Shown here: piece after piece, positions 8,468 to 16,390 of the stretch
How positions within the stretch are numbered: the stretch's first letter is position 1
How the letters are laid out: each line of letters starts with the position of its first letter
Source of the DNA: Paenibacillus piscarius
GTDB taxonomy: Bacteria > Bacillota > Bacilli > Paenibacillales > Paenibacillaceae
Assembly: GCF_022234545.1 (NCBI RefSeq)
Contig: NZ_JAIEUI010000004.1
Coordinates: forward strand, 310,001-374,000
Length of the DNA stretch: 64,000 nt
Direction of reading: 5' to 3'
Translations under genes and position numbers: made by a program
The notes under the pieces: model-generated
What the model saw: the letters and a program-made list of their open reading frames with translations, nothing else
What the model was told of the DNA's origin: nothing
Databases searched by the model: none

Positions 8468-8556
8468 CCCATCACCACAACAACAAACAACCGCCTGCGG
8501 CAGCCGCCAATCCTCTATGATCGGCAGGCCCGCAGGCGGTTGTTCACGGTGATGGG
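8468..8556. repeat. Large inverted repeat with two stems
   Basis: Outer arms CCCATCACC (8468-8476) and GGTGATGGG (8548-8556) flank an inner perfect 15-bp stem, AACAACCGCCTGCGG (8486-8500) with CCGCAGGCGGTTGTT (8530-8544). It lies just beyond the stop of the esterase gene and may end its transcript, but there is no T run on either side, so a simple intrinsic terminator is not certain. Confidence 0.7.
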
Positions 8557-8567
8557 TGATGCTAATG

Positions 8568-9185
8568 TCACTTTGCTGAACCGGTAAGATTAGCCAGCCA
8601 GTCTCTGGCCGCCTCCGCTTCAGCGGCGCTCAGGCGGTGTCCGTGATTGCCCCAGTGGGAGGTAACCTCGGCTCCGGCTCCGCTGAGCAGCGCTTCCAGC
8701 TCCTTGGTCTCGGGAGTAGGGATAATCGGATCATTGGTGCCTGCCCCGATGAAGACCGGGACCCCTTCAAGTGAAGGAAGCGTCAGACCGCGCAGCGGAA
8801 CCATCGGGTGCAGCAGCACCGCCGCCCGGAAGATGTTCCCGTAGTGGAACAGCAGACTGCCCGCAATATTTGCCCCATTCGAGTAGCCGACCGCCACCAG
8901 ATTGCCGGGATCGAAGCCGTACTTGGCCGCCGCCTCATCCAGGAACTGCTTCACCTCATGGGTGCGGAAGATGAGATCCTCCTCATCAAAGATCCCCTCC
9001 GCCAGCCGCCGGAAGAAGCGGGGCATCCCGTTCTCCAGTACATTGCCGCGGATCCCCAGCACGGAAGCGCCGGGTGCCAGCAGCTCGGCCAGCGGCAGCA
9101 GATCACGTTCGTTGCCGCCTGTGCCGTGGAATAATACCAGTGTCGGCTGAGTTGCATCAGTGCCTTGCTCGAATACATGGATCAT
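8568..9185 (-). CDS. MhqD-like alpha/beta-hydrolase (carboxylesterase)
   Basis: A 205-residue cytosolic alpha/beta-hydrolase of the phospholipase/carboxylesterase group. The nucleophile elbow GYSNGAN, the acid in GAGTNDPIIP and the base in GNHGHRLS make a Ser-Asp-His triad, and the oxyanion HGTGG lies near residue 20. In Bacillus subtilis the MhqD esterase is encoded with the MhqE glyoxalase/dioxygenase and is induced by hydroquinones; here the start codon overlaps the stop of such a gene by 4 bp. The natural substrate is not known. No signal peptide is seen. Confidence 0.85.
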   Translation of the reverse strand: MIHVFEQGTDATQPTLVLFHGTGGNERDLLPLAELLAPGASVLGIRGNVLENGMPRFFRRLAEGIFDEEDLIFRTHEVKQFLDEAAAKYGFDPGNLVAVGYSNGANIAGSLLFHYGNIFRAAVLLHPMVPLRGLTLPSLEGVPVFIGAGTNDPIIPTPETKELEALLSGAGAEVTSHWGNHGHRLSAAEAEAARDWLANLTGSAK

Positions 9186-10132
9186 ATTTGCTTCACTCCA
9201 ATCTCACGGATTTCAAAAGCGCTTAAATTAGCTTCAATCGCCTCACGCTGCGGTTCAAACCATGGCGGAAGCATCAGCTTCTGCCCCAGCGCCTCCGGCG
9301 CTTCATCCAGGGCGAAGCCTGGAGGATCAGTCGCAATCTCGAACAGGATTCCCCCTTCTTCCCGGAAGTAGATGGCATTAAAGTACTGGCGGTCCTGCAC
9401 AGGTGTCGGCCGGTAGCCGTGACTCTGTACGCGGCGGCCCCATTCGAGCTGCTCGCTGTCATCCTTGGCGCGCCAGGCGATATGGTGAACCGTTCCTGTA
9501 CCGCCGGACCCCTGCGGAACCGGAGAAGCTTTCAGGTCAATAATATTGCCGATGTCTCCAGCCGCTCTATACCGGATATAGCCGTCTCCCTCTGCAATCC
9601 GCTCCATACCTAGCGTACGGGAGAGGGTGTCGGCCGTCCGGTCGGGAGCTGAGCTGTAGAGGACAGCTCCCCCGAAGCCTTTAATCGCGTGCTCTACAGG
9701 TACTCCGGCGAAGGACCAGGTGCTCAGCGCGCCCGCTTCCCGTTCCACCAGTTCAATCCGCAAGCCGTCATAATCAGCGAACGAGAGATACGATTCACCG
9801 ATCCGGCTGACAGCGGTCACCGGAATCTGATAAGCGGCCAGCCGCTTTTCCCAGAATCCCAGGGAGCCAACAGGTACAGCATAAGTCGTTACTCCCACTT
9901 GGCCGCCGCCGATTCTGCCCTTGCGTCCATGGGCCCAGGGGAAGAAGGTGATAATGGTGCCCGGAGCGCCTTGCTCATTGCCGAAGTAGAGGTGGTAGAC
10001 CTCGGGGGCATCGAAGTTGATGGTTTTTTTGACAAGCCGCAGGCCCAGAATACCGGCATAGAAATCAGCATTGCGCTGGGCGTCCTGAACAAAAGCAGTA
10101 ATATGATGAATCCCGGCAGTATGCATAGTCAT
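9182..10132 (-). CDS. Ring-cleaving dioxygenase/glyoxalase-fold protein (MhqE/MhqO-like)
   Basis: A 316-residue protein with two vicinal-oxygen-chelate (glyoxalase) modules, beginning AGIHHITAFVQDAQRNADFY with a His metal ligand and repeating the pattern around TVHHIAWRAKDDSEQ; a Glu ligand is expected in LFEIATDPPGF. Relatives in Bacilli cleave or detoxify quinones and catechols. A strong AGGAGGG precedes the ATG. The gene is coupled to the downstream esterase by a 4-bp overlap, matching the mhqED pairing, and follows a DoxX gene 110 bp upstream. The detoxification role is inferred from family and context. Confidence 0.87.
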   Translation of the reverse strand: MTMHTAGIHHITAFVQDAQRNADFYAGILGLRLVKKTINFDAPEVYHLYFGNEQGAPGTIITFFPWAHGRKGRIGGGQVGVTTYAVPVGSLGFWEKRLAAYQIPVTAVSRIGESYLSFADYDGLRIELVEREAGALSTWSFAGVPVEHAIKGFGGAVLYSSAPDRTADTLSRTLGMERIAEGDGYIRYRAAGDIGNIIDLKASPVPQGSGGTGTVHHIAWRAKDDSEQLEWGRRVQSHGYRPTPVQDRQYFNAIYFREEGGILFEIATDPPGFALDEAPEALGQKLMLPPWFEPQREAIEANLSAFEIREIGVKQI

Positions 10133-10242
10133 GAGTAAACCCTCCTGATAGTTGTTATGGTACTATTTTTCGTAAAAAGAGGCTAACGTTGTGTCACGGT
10201 TCTTTCTATGATTTTCAGAGCAAGATCGGCTTGCCGTACGTA

Positions 10243-10653
10243 TTAGTTGAAAAATAGGGCATCCAGCGATACCGCACCCGGACCCGTCAGCGCTACACCT
10301 ACCGCAACCACCAGCACGATCAGCGGGAACTCGATCCCATTCGCGGTGGACCAGAAGCCGTTAGGCGCATGGACTTTGGCAATCGCACCAAGCATTGTTG
10401 CAGCAATCAGCACCGCAGCCACCGGAGTCAGCAGACCGAGGGTGAACAGCAGCCCGCCCACCAGCTCCATCAGACCGGCCAGCACTGCCATGCGTACACC
10501 AGGCTTAATGCCGATGGACTCCATCCAGCCGCCTGTCCCTTTGGGGCCGAACCCGCCAAACCAGCCGAACAGCTTCTGCGCGCCATGCCCGATGAACGCC
10601 ACACCAATTACCAATCTCATCAACAATAAACCTACACTAACCATTTTAAACAC
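10243..10653 (-). CDS. DoxX family membrane protein
   Basis: A 136-residue integral membrane protein with four helices, starting with LLMRLVIGVAFIGHGAQKLFGWFGG, the standard DoxX opening. DoxX proteins (MhqP/CatD in Bacillus) accompany quinone and thiol-stress dioxygenases. Here it precedes the dioxygenase/esterase pair on the same strand, and its upstream region holds an 18-bp palindrome also present ahead of the MarR regulator, which suggests common control. Confidence 0.85.
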   Translation of the reverse strand: MFKMVSVGLLLMRLVIGVAFIGHGAQKLFGWFGGFGPKGTGGWMESIGIKPGVRMAVLAGLMELVGGLLFTLGLLTPVAAVLIAATMLGAIAKVHAPNGFWSTANGIEFPLIVLVVAVGVALTGPGAVSLDALFFN

Positions 10654-10675
10654 ACTCCATTCTCTCGATTTTGAT

Positions 10676-10693
10676 TATCTTAATGTTAAGATA
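10676..10693. promoter_or_regulatory. Palindromic operator upstream of doxX, likely for the MarR regulator
   Basis: TATCTTAATGTTAAGATA is a perfect inverted repeat (TATCTTAA-TG-TTAAGATA), 23 bp upstream of the DoxX start. An almost identical element lies ahead of the adjacent MarR-family gene (11437-11454), so it is probably the binding site of that repressor. Confidence 0.7.
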
Positions 10694-10919
10694 TTGACTA
10701 AAAAATTTTGTGCTTCCTCGTATGCCGCACTTTAAAATGAACATTACGCCTTCAGATCCGGCGTAAATCCTTGGCCCGCAAGGGTACGCCAGCCTTTACT
10801 GCTCTATACTAGTTCTATATATAACGGGCCTTATCTGCAATCAATCAGGCAGGGGATACAAGCTACTTCTTCAATTAACGTCAGGCATCATTACAGCCCC
10901 TGCATATCGGTGAGCGCTT

Positions 10920-11393
10920 CTACACACCCTTGCCCAGCTTCTTCAGCAGCAGTGCAGCCTGGGTCTTCTCTTCGCTGTCCAATCCGCCCATGAGACTGTG
11001 TATGAAATCAACATGCTGCGGAAAAATATCATCAAACAGCTCACGCCCCGCCTCTGTAATCTCTGCATACGTCACACGGCGGTCGTCCTCGCAGGGAACG
11101 CGCCTCAGTAACCCGCGCTTCTCCAGCTTGTCGATGTTGTAGGTGATGCTGCCGCTGGTGACCAGAATCTTCTCACCGATCTGCTGCAGCGGAATCCGCG
11201 TTCTGTGATACAGAACCTCCAGCACCATGAATTCGGCTGAAGCCAGCCCGTGCTTCTTCATATCCTTCACTGCCAAATCCATCAGGCTCTTGTATGCCTT
11301 GGACAGGACCACGAACAGCTTCAGCGATGCCGCCTGCTCCAGCTCCGTCTGTGCGTCAGCCGCTGTGGCTGCTGTCTTATTCTTACTGCTCAT
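10920..11393 (-). CDS. MarR family repressor (MhqR-like)
   Basis: A 157-residue winged-helix regulator. The DNA-binding part is IPLQQIGEKILVTSGSITYNID followed by the wing VPCEDDRRVTYAEIT. The position next to DoxX, dioxygenase and esterase genes and the overall sequence fit MhqR, which represses quinone-detoxification genes in Bacillus. A GTG three codons upstream abuts the SD directly; the ATG at 11393 (MSSKNK) sits 7 bp after AGGAGGT and is the better start. A copy of the shared palindrome lies 44 bp upstream, implying autoregulation. Confidence 0.85.
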   Translation of the reverse strand: MSSKNKTAATAADAQTELEQAASLKLFVVLSKAYKSLMDLAVKDMKKHGLASAEFMVLEVLYHRTRIPLQQIGEKILVTSGSITYNIDKLEKRGLLRRVPCEDDRRVTYAEITEAGRELFDDIFPQHVDFIHSLMGGLDSEEKTQAALLLKKLGKGV

Positions 11394-11436
11394 ATAGGGC
11401 ACCTCCTATCCTCTCTATGTTTATCTTCAAATTAAT

Positions 11437-11454
11437 TATCTTTAAGTTAAGATA
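11437..11454. promoter_or_regulatory. Palindromic operator upstream of the MarR gene
   Basis: TATCTTTAAGTTAAGATA matches the doxX operator in 16 of 18 positions. A degenerate second copy beginning TATCTTCAAATTAA is at 11422-11435. The spacing suggests two adjacent dimers at the regulator's own promoter. Confidence 0.65.
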
Positions 11455-11684
11455 AATATACTCCACTCCGAATCATCTGTCAACTCCCTAACTTTAATAA
11501 TTCAGTGACCCAGGGTTTGCATACTCAAACACCCCTTCCCCTCTCCGTCCACCCGCAGTGAATTTGACCTGTTCCCCAAAACGGCGTAGACTTTCAAAAG
11601 GTGAGTATCCCTGATCCAACCGGGCAACAAGCGAATTTATTGATTATTGAGACTTGAGAATCTTCATTATAGAAGGAGACTATT

Positions 11685-12377
11685 ATGGAAGCAAAGCTTG
11701 ATTCTACTTCCGTGCACCCCGAAAAAGCAGAAGAGCAGCCGCGCGTGCTGATCGTAACCGCCGTCGCGGCCGAGCGCGACGCGGTTCTGCGCGGCCTGGC
11801 CGGCAGCCGCCGCTTCAATGTCATCGCAGCGGGGGCCGGGCCCGCTGCGGCAGCGGCGGGCACCGCCGCCGCCCTGGCAGCCGGCTCCTACGGCTGCGCC
11901 GTCAGCGCCGGGATCGGCGGCGGCTTCGCGGGGCGCGCACCCGTAGGCTCGCTGGTCGTCGCCAGCGAGATGCGGGACGCGGCCCTCGGCGCTGAGACGC
12001 CGGAGGGCTTCCGCAGCGCTGCCGAGCTTGGCTTCGGCAGCGTGTCCGTGCCTGCCCCGGCCGGCACGGTGCAGGCCCTTGCGGCCGCGCTGGCAGCGGC
12101 CGGCCTTACGGTAAGCACGGGTCCCGTGCTTACCGTGTCGACCGCGACCGGCACCGCCGGGACGGCCGCGGCTCTGGCCGCACGCCACCCGGAGGCGGCG
12201 GCGGAGGCGATGGAAGGCCACGGGGTTGCCGTGGCCGCCCAGGCGCTGGGGATCGCGGCGCTGGAGGTGCGCGCGATCTCGAACCCGGTCGGCCCGCGCG
12301 ACCGGGCCGCGTGGAAGATCAATGAAGCGCTGGACGCTCTGGCGGCGGCGGCGGCTATTTTACGGGAGGTGCTGTAA
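11685..12377 (+). CDS. mqnB: Futalosine hydrolase MqnB
   Basis: A 230-residue member of the nucleoside phosphorylase fold. It starts with VLIVTAVAAERDAVLRGL, carries the SAGIGGGF region near residue 68 and the acid-containing MEGHGVAVAAQALG segment near 175. Futalosine hydrolase removes hypoxanthine from futalosine in the menaquinone pathway used instead of the men route. The next gene, mqnD, acts later in the same pathway and starts in the last base of this stop codon (TAATG). AAGGAGA precedes the ATG. Composition is strikingly Ala-rich and GC-rich compared with its neighbours. Confidence 0.9.
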   Translation: MEAKLDSTSVHPEKAEEQPRVLIVTAVAAERDAVLRGLAGSRRFNVIAAGAGPAAAAAGTAAALAAGSYGCAVSAGIGGGFAGRAPVGSLVVASEMRDAALGAETPEGFRSAAELGFGSVSVPAPAGTVQALAAALAAAGLTVSTGPVLTVSTATGTAGTAAALAARHPEAAAEAMEGHGVAVAAQALGIAALEVRAISNPVGPRDRAAWKINEALDALAAAAAILREVL

Positions 12378-13228
12378 TGACACAAGAGCTTCATATTGCT
12401 TATTCCCCTTGTCCGAACGATACCTTTGTCTTTCATGCCTGGGCGCATGGCCTGGTTCCCGGCGCACCCAAGCTGGATGTAATGTTTGCCGATATTGATA
12501 TTACGAATGGGCTGGCAGCAGACGGTGCAGGGCCGGAGGTGCTCAAAATCTCCTACGCCGCCCTCCCCTGGGTGCTGGACAAGTACAAGCTGCTGTCCTG
12601 CGGCGGCGCGCTGGGACGGGGCTGCGGCCCGCTGGTGCTGACCCGCAAAGGCGCCGGTGCCATCAAGCACCCGCGCGAGCTGTCCGGCCGCAGAATTGCC
12701 GTGCCGAGCGAGCGCTCCACCGCCTATCTGCTTTTCCGCCTCTGGGCGGCGCAGCAGATACCGGACGGCCCGGCCGAGATCGTCGTTCTTCCTTTTGATG
12801 AGATCATGCCTGCTGTACAGCAGGGCAAGATAGATGCAGGACTTGTCATCCATGAGGCCCGCTTCACTTATCCGTCCTATAATCTTAACCTGCTGACCGA
12901 CCTCGGAAGCTGGTGGGAGAGCGACACCGGCCTGCCGATCCCGCTCGGGGCGATTATCGCCCGCCGCGATCTGGATCATGAGGCCATCAGCGGCTGGATT
13001 CGCAGCTCGCTCCAATATGCATGGGATCATCCTCTGGATTGCCAGGAGTATGTGCTGAGTCACGCTCAGGAGCTGTCGCCGGAGGTCGCCAAGTCGCATA
13101 TTGACCTCTATGTCAACGAGTTCACGATGAATCTGGGCGAGGATGGCTATGCCGCTATCTCTGCACTGCTGACCCGGGCCGCTGCGGAGGGACTAGTTCC
13201 TGCCGTTGACCCGTGGCTTCTCCGCTGA
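12377..13228 (+). CDS. mqnD: 1,4-dihydroxy-6-naphthoate synthase MqnD
   Basis: A 283-residue protein with the family opening IAYSPCPNDTFVFHAW, the ISYAALPWVLDKYKLLSCGGALGRG segment and QQGKIDAGLVIHEARFTY. MqnD cleaves cyclic dehypoxanthine futalosine to 1,4-dihydroxy-6-naphthoate, a menaquinone precursor, in the cytosol. It is translationally coupled to mqnB. mqnA and mqnC are not in the window and must lie elsewhere. Length is normal. Confidence 0.93.
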   Translation: MTQELHIAYSPCPNDTFVFHAWAHGLVPGAPKLDVMFADIDITNGLAADGAGPEVLKISYAALPWVLDKYKLLSCGGALGRGCGPLVLTRKGAGAIKHPRELSGRRIAVPSERSTAYLLFRLWAAQQIPDGPAEIVVLPFDEIMPAVQQGKIDAGLVIHEARFTYPSYNLNLLTDLGSWWESDTGLPIPLGAIIARRDLDHEAISGWIRSSLQYAWDHPLDCQEYVLSHAQELSPEVAKSHIDLYVNEFTMNLGEDGYAAISALLTRAAAEGLVPAVDPWLLR

Positions 13229-13258
13229 TTGATTCCACTTCGCAAGGAGGCTGTTCCT

Positions 13259-14083
13259 ATGATTCCTTCTGACAACAGCAAGGCGAATATCGACCGTTTC
13301 CTGGGATACCAGGATGAATACGACCGTTACCGGCCCGAAGCTCCGCAGCTGGTGATTACCGTGCTGAGCAATTACCTGGGCCGCCGTCCTTCCCATGTGG
13401 CCGATATCGGCTGCGGCACCGGACTGTCCACCTTCCTATGGAAGGACGCTGCCGATGCCGTCACCGGCGTAGAGCCTAATCCCGATATGCGGGGGAAGGC
13501 GCAGGAGAAGCTGCGTCTTCTAGGCAGCGGGGAGGATAACCTGTCTTTTGTCCCGGGCTACTCCAACCAGCTCCCCTTTGATGCGGAGAGTGTGGACATC
13601 ATTACCTGCTCGCAGTCCTTCCACTGGATGGACCCGGCCAGCACCCTTCAGGAGATCGCCCGCTGCCTGCGGCCCGGCGGAGTGTTCGCCGCCTATGACT
13701 GCGACTGGCCTCTGGTGCTGCAGCCGTCCATTGAAGCACGGTACAACCGGATGATTGCCGCATCGGATGCCCTGCTAACCGAGCTTCAGCCTGCCCCCGA
13801 CCAGGCCCGTAAATGGGACAAAGAGGGACATCTGGGCCGTATCCAGGCCAGCGGATGGTTCACCTATGCCAGGGAAATTGTGTTCCACAACTTCGAGTCA
13901 TGTGATGCCGAGCGCTATATCGGTCTGGCCCTCAGCCAGGGCGGCATCCAGTCACTCCTGAAGCTCAGCCCGGCCTCCCTTACGCAGGACATCGCCGCAT
14001 TCTCGGCCGAGGTACAGGCGTTCTTCCAGGGCCGCACCTTGCAGGTGCCGGTCAGCTACCGGATGCGGGTTGGGGTGAAGTGA
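13259..14083 (+). CDS. Class I SAM-dependent methyltransferase
   Basis: A 274-residue methyltransferase with motif I VADIGCGTGLST (about 48-59), an acidic loop EPNPDM, and CSQSFHWMDP before the LRPGGVFAAYD motif. The QSFHWMD pattern is typical of the type-11 methyltransferases often annotated as trans-aconitate or ubiquinone/menaquinone-like. A TTG just after the mqnD stop is in frame, but AAGGAGG sits 8 bp ahead of the ATG at 13259, which is therefore chosen. It follows mqnD by 30 bp, so a link with menaquinone synthesis is possible, but it does not look like MenG/UbiE and the substrate is unknown. Confidence 0.82.
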   Translation: MIPSDNSKANIDRFLGYQDEYDRYRPEAPQLVITVLSNYLGRRPSHVADIGCGTGLSTFLWKDAADAVTGVEPNPDMRGKAQEKLRLLGSGEDNLSFVPGYSNQLPFDAESVDIITCSQSFHWMDPASTLQEIARCLRPGGVFAAYDCDWPLVLQPSIEARYNRMIAASDALLTELQPAPDQARKWDKEGHLGRIQASGWFTYAREIVFHNFESCDAERYIGLALSQGGIQSLLKLSPASLTQDIAAFSAEVQAFFQGRTLQVPVSYRMRVGVK

Positions 14084-14150
14084 CGTTTTTACTCGCTCTA
14101 TTCTAGCCAAATTTCCATATCTAACCTATACTTATATCAGCGAGACGAAG

Positions 14151-14198
14151 AACGTCCCGGTTAACCCTTTAGGGGAAGCCGGGGCGTTTTCTATTTTT
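14151..14198 (+). terminator. Terminator after the mqnBD-methyltransferase operon
   Basis: Arms AACGTCCCGG (14151-14160) and CCGGGGCGTT (14179-14188) pair with one mismatch and are followed by TTCTATTTTT. Confidence 0.8.
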
Positions 14199-14217
14199 GG
14201 AGAGAGGAATGATTAGG

Positions 14218-14892
14218 ATGAAGTTTGAAGAAGCACATGGACAATTTATCAGCAGCCATCTGGGGAGCAGAACTGAGGGCGAACGCAAGGCAAGGCTGGA
14301 GCGGGGACATCGTCATGCCGAGGTATTGTTCCTCAAGAACGTATGGTGGCCTTTGCGGGGGCAGTTCACCGGACTTCACCCGGAGTACGAGGTGTTGGAC
14401 TGGCGGGGACGATCTTATTTTGCTGACTTTGCTTGGCTGCCCGGATATGTGAAGCTGCTGATAGAGATCAAGGGTTATGCTGCACATGTCCGTGATATGG
14501 ACCGGAACAAATATTGCGGCGAATTGAACCGTGAGACCTTCCTGTATGCCATGGGATACCACGTCATTTCCTTCGCGTATGATGATGTGGAACAACGGCC
14601 TGAACTCTGTATGACGTTGCTGCGGATGGTGCTGGGCAAATATCAGCCTGCCGAAGCCCCGGTATCACGTGTGCGTCTATTGGAGCAGGAGGTGATTCGT
14701 TTGACCATTCATCTGGCCAGGCCGATACGTCCGCAGGATGTGAAGCAGCACTTCTCCGTTGATTACAGAACTGCTGTCCGAATGCTGCGCAATCTCTCAG
14801 ATCAGGGCTGGCTTCTTCCCATCCCCACGGGGAACCAGGAACGAACCGCCCGCTATGAGCTGAAGCGTGGGGTGCTGAACTATTTTAACTAA
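14218..14892 (+). CDS. PD-(D/E)XK-like nuclease domain with C-terminal winged helix, unknown role
   Basis: A 224-residue soluble protein of no recognised named family. About residues 60-90 contain YFADFAWLPGYVKLLIEIKGY, that is an Asp, a hydrophobic strand and E-I-K, the order of catalytic residues in PD-(D/E)XK nucleases of the Vsr/DUF559 type. The C-terminal part (about 150-224), with PIRPQDVKQHFSVDYRTAVR and MLRNLSDQGWLLPI, reads as a winged helix. The N-terminus is basic (ERKARLERGHRHAEVLFLK). The gene stands alone between a terminator and a repeat array, without a methyltransferase or specificity partner. The start at 14218 is chosen because GAGAGG is about 10 bp ahead; TTG 14197 and ATG 14209 are alternatives. 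Nuclease activity is an inference. Confidence 0.6.
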   Translation: MKFEEAHGQFISSHLGSRTEGERKARLERGHRHAEVLFLKNVWWPLRGQFTGLHPEYEVLDWRGRSYFADFAWLPGYVKLLIEIKGYAAHVRDMDRNKYCGELNRETFLYAMGYHVISFAYDDVEQRPELCMTLLRMVLGKYQPAEAPVSRVRLLEQEVIRLTIHLARPIRPQDVKQHFSVDYRTAVRMLRNLSDQGWLLPIPTGNQERTARYELKRGVLNYFN

Positions 14893-14981
14893 TCTGCTTT
14901 CGCTGACTCATTCGCAGCTGCCAGCTATAAAGGGCATTCGTAGGGAATAACGGAAGGTACCGTCCCCCTCTCTGAGGCAAA

Positions 14982-15171
14982 CAATTGGAAAAACGTATCT
15001 TAAATTCCCGGTTTCTGAAGAATTTCCGGCAACAAGTGAAAAAACAGCATCTATTGCTCTAAGCTTTGCCGACATCGGGTGAACTGCGAGAAATTAACTG
15101 CTGTTTTTCCAACTGCTTCTGCCACAACCTCCATTCGTACATTTATAAGTGGATAAAATCCAACTGCTGTC
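14982..15171. repeat. Family C intergenic repeats
   Basis: Four related blocks of about 25 bp share a core near TGGAAAAACAGCAnnTTAAT. Plus-orientation blocks start at 14982, 15034 and 15145 (the last degenerate); one in reverse orientation spans 15090-15116 (GAAATTAACTGCTGTTTTTC). Spacing is again about 52-56 bp. This 400-bp gap between the nuclease-like gene and potD holds nothing else except the pot terminator. Confidence 0.6.
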
Positions 15172-15256
15172 CGCTCCCGCACCATAAAACCGAGGTTAGT
15201 TCGATACCAGCCCCCAAGCCCCGTTCTCATCCCCTCCATTTCCTGCCCAAATCCAA

Positions 15257-15292
15257 AAGCCCCCGCCTGCACATACGCACAAACGGGGGCTT
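15257..15292 (-). terminator. Terminator of the potABCD operon
   Basis: AAGCCCCCG (15257-15265) pairs with CGGGGGCTT (15284-15292). On the minus strand the stem is followed by TTTT, 25 bp after the potD stop. Confidence 0.85.
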
Positions 15293-15316
15293 CAATGCAG
15301 GCCTACAGCCCGCCTG

Positions 15317-16390
15317 TTACTTCTTATTCATCTTGAACATCAGGAACAGTTCATTATAATGGGCGAGCATCCGCTTGCCGAGGTTGTCGTAGACCTCCAG
15401 GCGGTCGGTGAGCTCGGCGGGCGGGTAAAAGCGTTCGTCGCCGGAGATGTCCTCCGGCAGCAGCTTCAGCGCGGGCACGTTCGGCGTGGAGTAGCCGACG
15501 TATTCCGCGTTCTGGGCCGCAACCTCGGGGCGGAGCATGAAGTTGATGAACTTGTGCGCGCCCTCGACATTGCCGGCGGTACGCGGAATGACCATGTTGT
15601 CGAACCATTTGTTCGAGCCTTCCTCCGGCACGACGAAATCGAGCTTGTCGTTATCGTCCATAATCTCCGAGGCATCGCCGGACCAGACGATCCCGACCGC
15701 CGCCTCTTCGTTGGCGAGCAGCATTTTGACCTCATCGCCCACAATCGCCTTCACATTCGGAGACAGCTTGTTCAGCTTGGCCAGCGCCTCCTGCAGATGC
15801 TTCTCATTCGTGTCGTTGACGGAGTAGTGCAGGCTGTTCAGCGCCATGCCCATGACCTCACGGGCACCGTCTACCAGGAAGATATTATTCTTCAATCGCT
15901 TATCCCACAAGGAATCCCAGCTGCTGAAATCGATGCCCTTCGTCATATCCGGGTTGAAAATAATTCCCACCGTTCCCCAGAAATAAGGAACCGAATACTT
16001 GTTGCCGGGGTCGAAGGACAGATCCATGAACTTGGCATCGATGTTGGCGAGATTCGGCAGCTTGCTGTGATCCAGCGGCAGCAGCAGATTCTCCTCCCGC
16101 ATTTTGGCGATGGCGTAGTCGGACGGGATGACGACATCGAAGATCGTACCGCCCTGCTCTACCTTGGTCAGCATCGCTTCATTAGAATCGAATGTCTGAT
16201 AGATGACCGTAATTCCGGTCTCCTCCTGGAACTGCTTCAGCAGGTCGGGGTCCACATAGTCCCCCCAGTTATAGATCGTCAGCGTATTGCCGCCCGAATA
16301 ACCCTGGGCTGAGTTCAGCCGGGAGGCCAGGAACATCAGCCCGAAGGCGACGATCAGAATGGCCAGGAATGTATTCACTAACTGCTTCAT
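15317..16390 (-). CDS. potD: Spermidine/putrescine ABC transporter substrate-binding protein PotD
   Basis: A 357-residue periplasmic-binding-type protein, with NTLTIYNWGDYVDPDLLKQF opening the mature part and YFWGTVGIIFNP and FVVPEEGSNKWFDNMVIP later. It would bind polyamines outside the membrane and deliver them to PotBC. The N-terminus is one hydrophobic segment (about residues 5-22) but has no cysteine and so no lipobox, unusual for a Gram-positive binding protein; it may stay anchored by an uncleaved helix. Last gene of the operon, overlapping potC by 4 bp. Confidence 0.92.
   Translation of the reverse strand: MKQLVNTFLAILIVAFGLMFLASRLNSAQGYSGGNTLTIYNWGDYVDPDLLKQFQEETGITVIYQTFDSNEAMLTKVEQGGTIFDVVIPSDYAIAKMREENLLLPLDHSKLPNLANIDAKFMDLSFDPGNKYSVPYFWGTVGIIFNPDMTKGIDFSSWDSLWDKRLKNNIFLVDGAREVMGMALNSLHYSVNDTNEKHLQEALAKLNKLSPNVKAIVGDEVKMLLANEEAAVGIVWSGDASEIMDDNDKLDFVVPEEGSNKWFDNMVIPRTAGNVEGAHKFINFMLRPEVAAQNAEYVGYSTPNVPALKLLPEDISGDERFYPPAELTDRLEVYDNLGKRMLAHYNELFLMFKMNKK

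Noticed and set aside
11888..13099. 403-codon open frame antisense to mqnB and mqnD
   Set aside because: It is the reverse frame of two well-recognised GC-rich genes, with no SD and composition of an antisense shadow.
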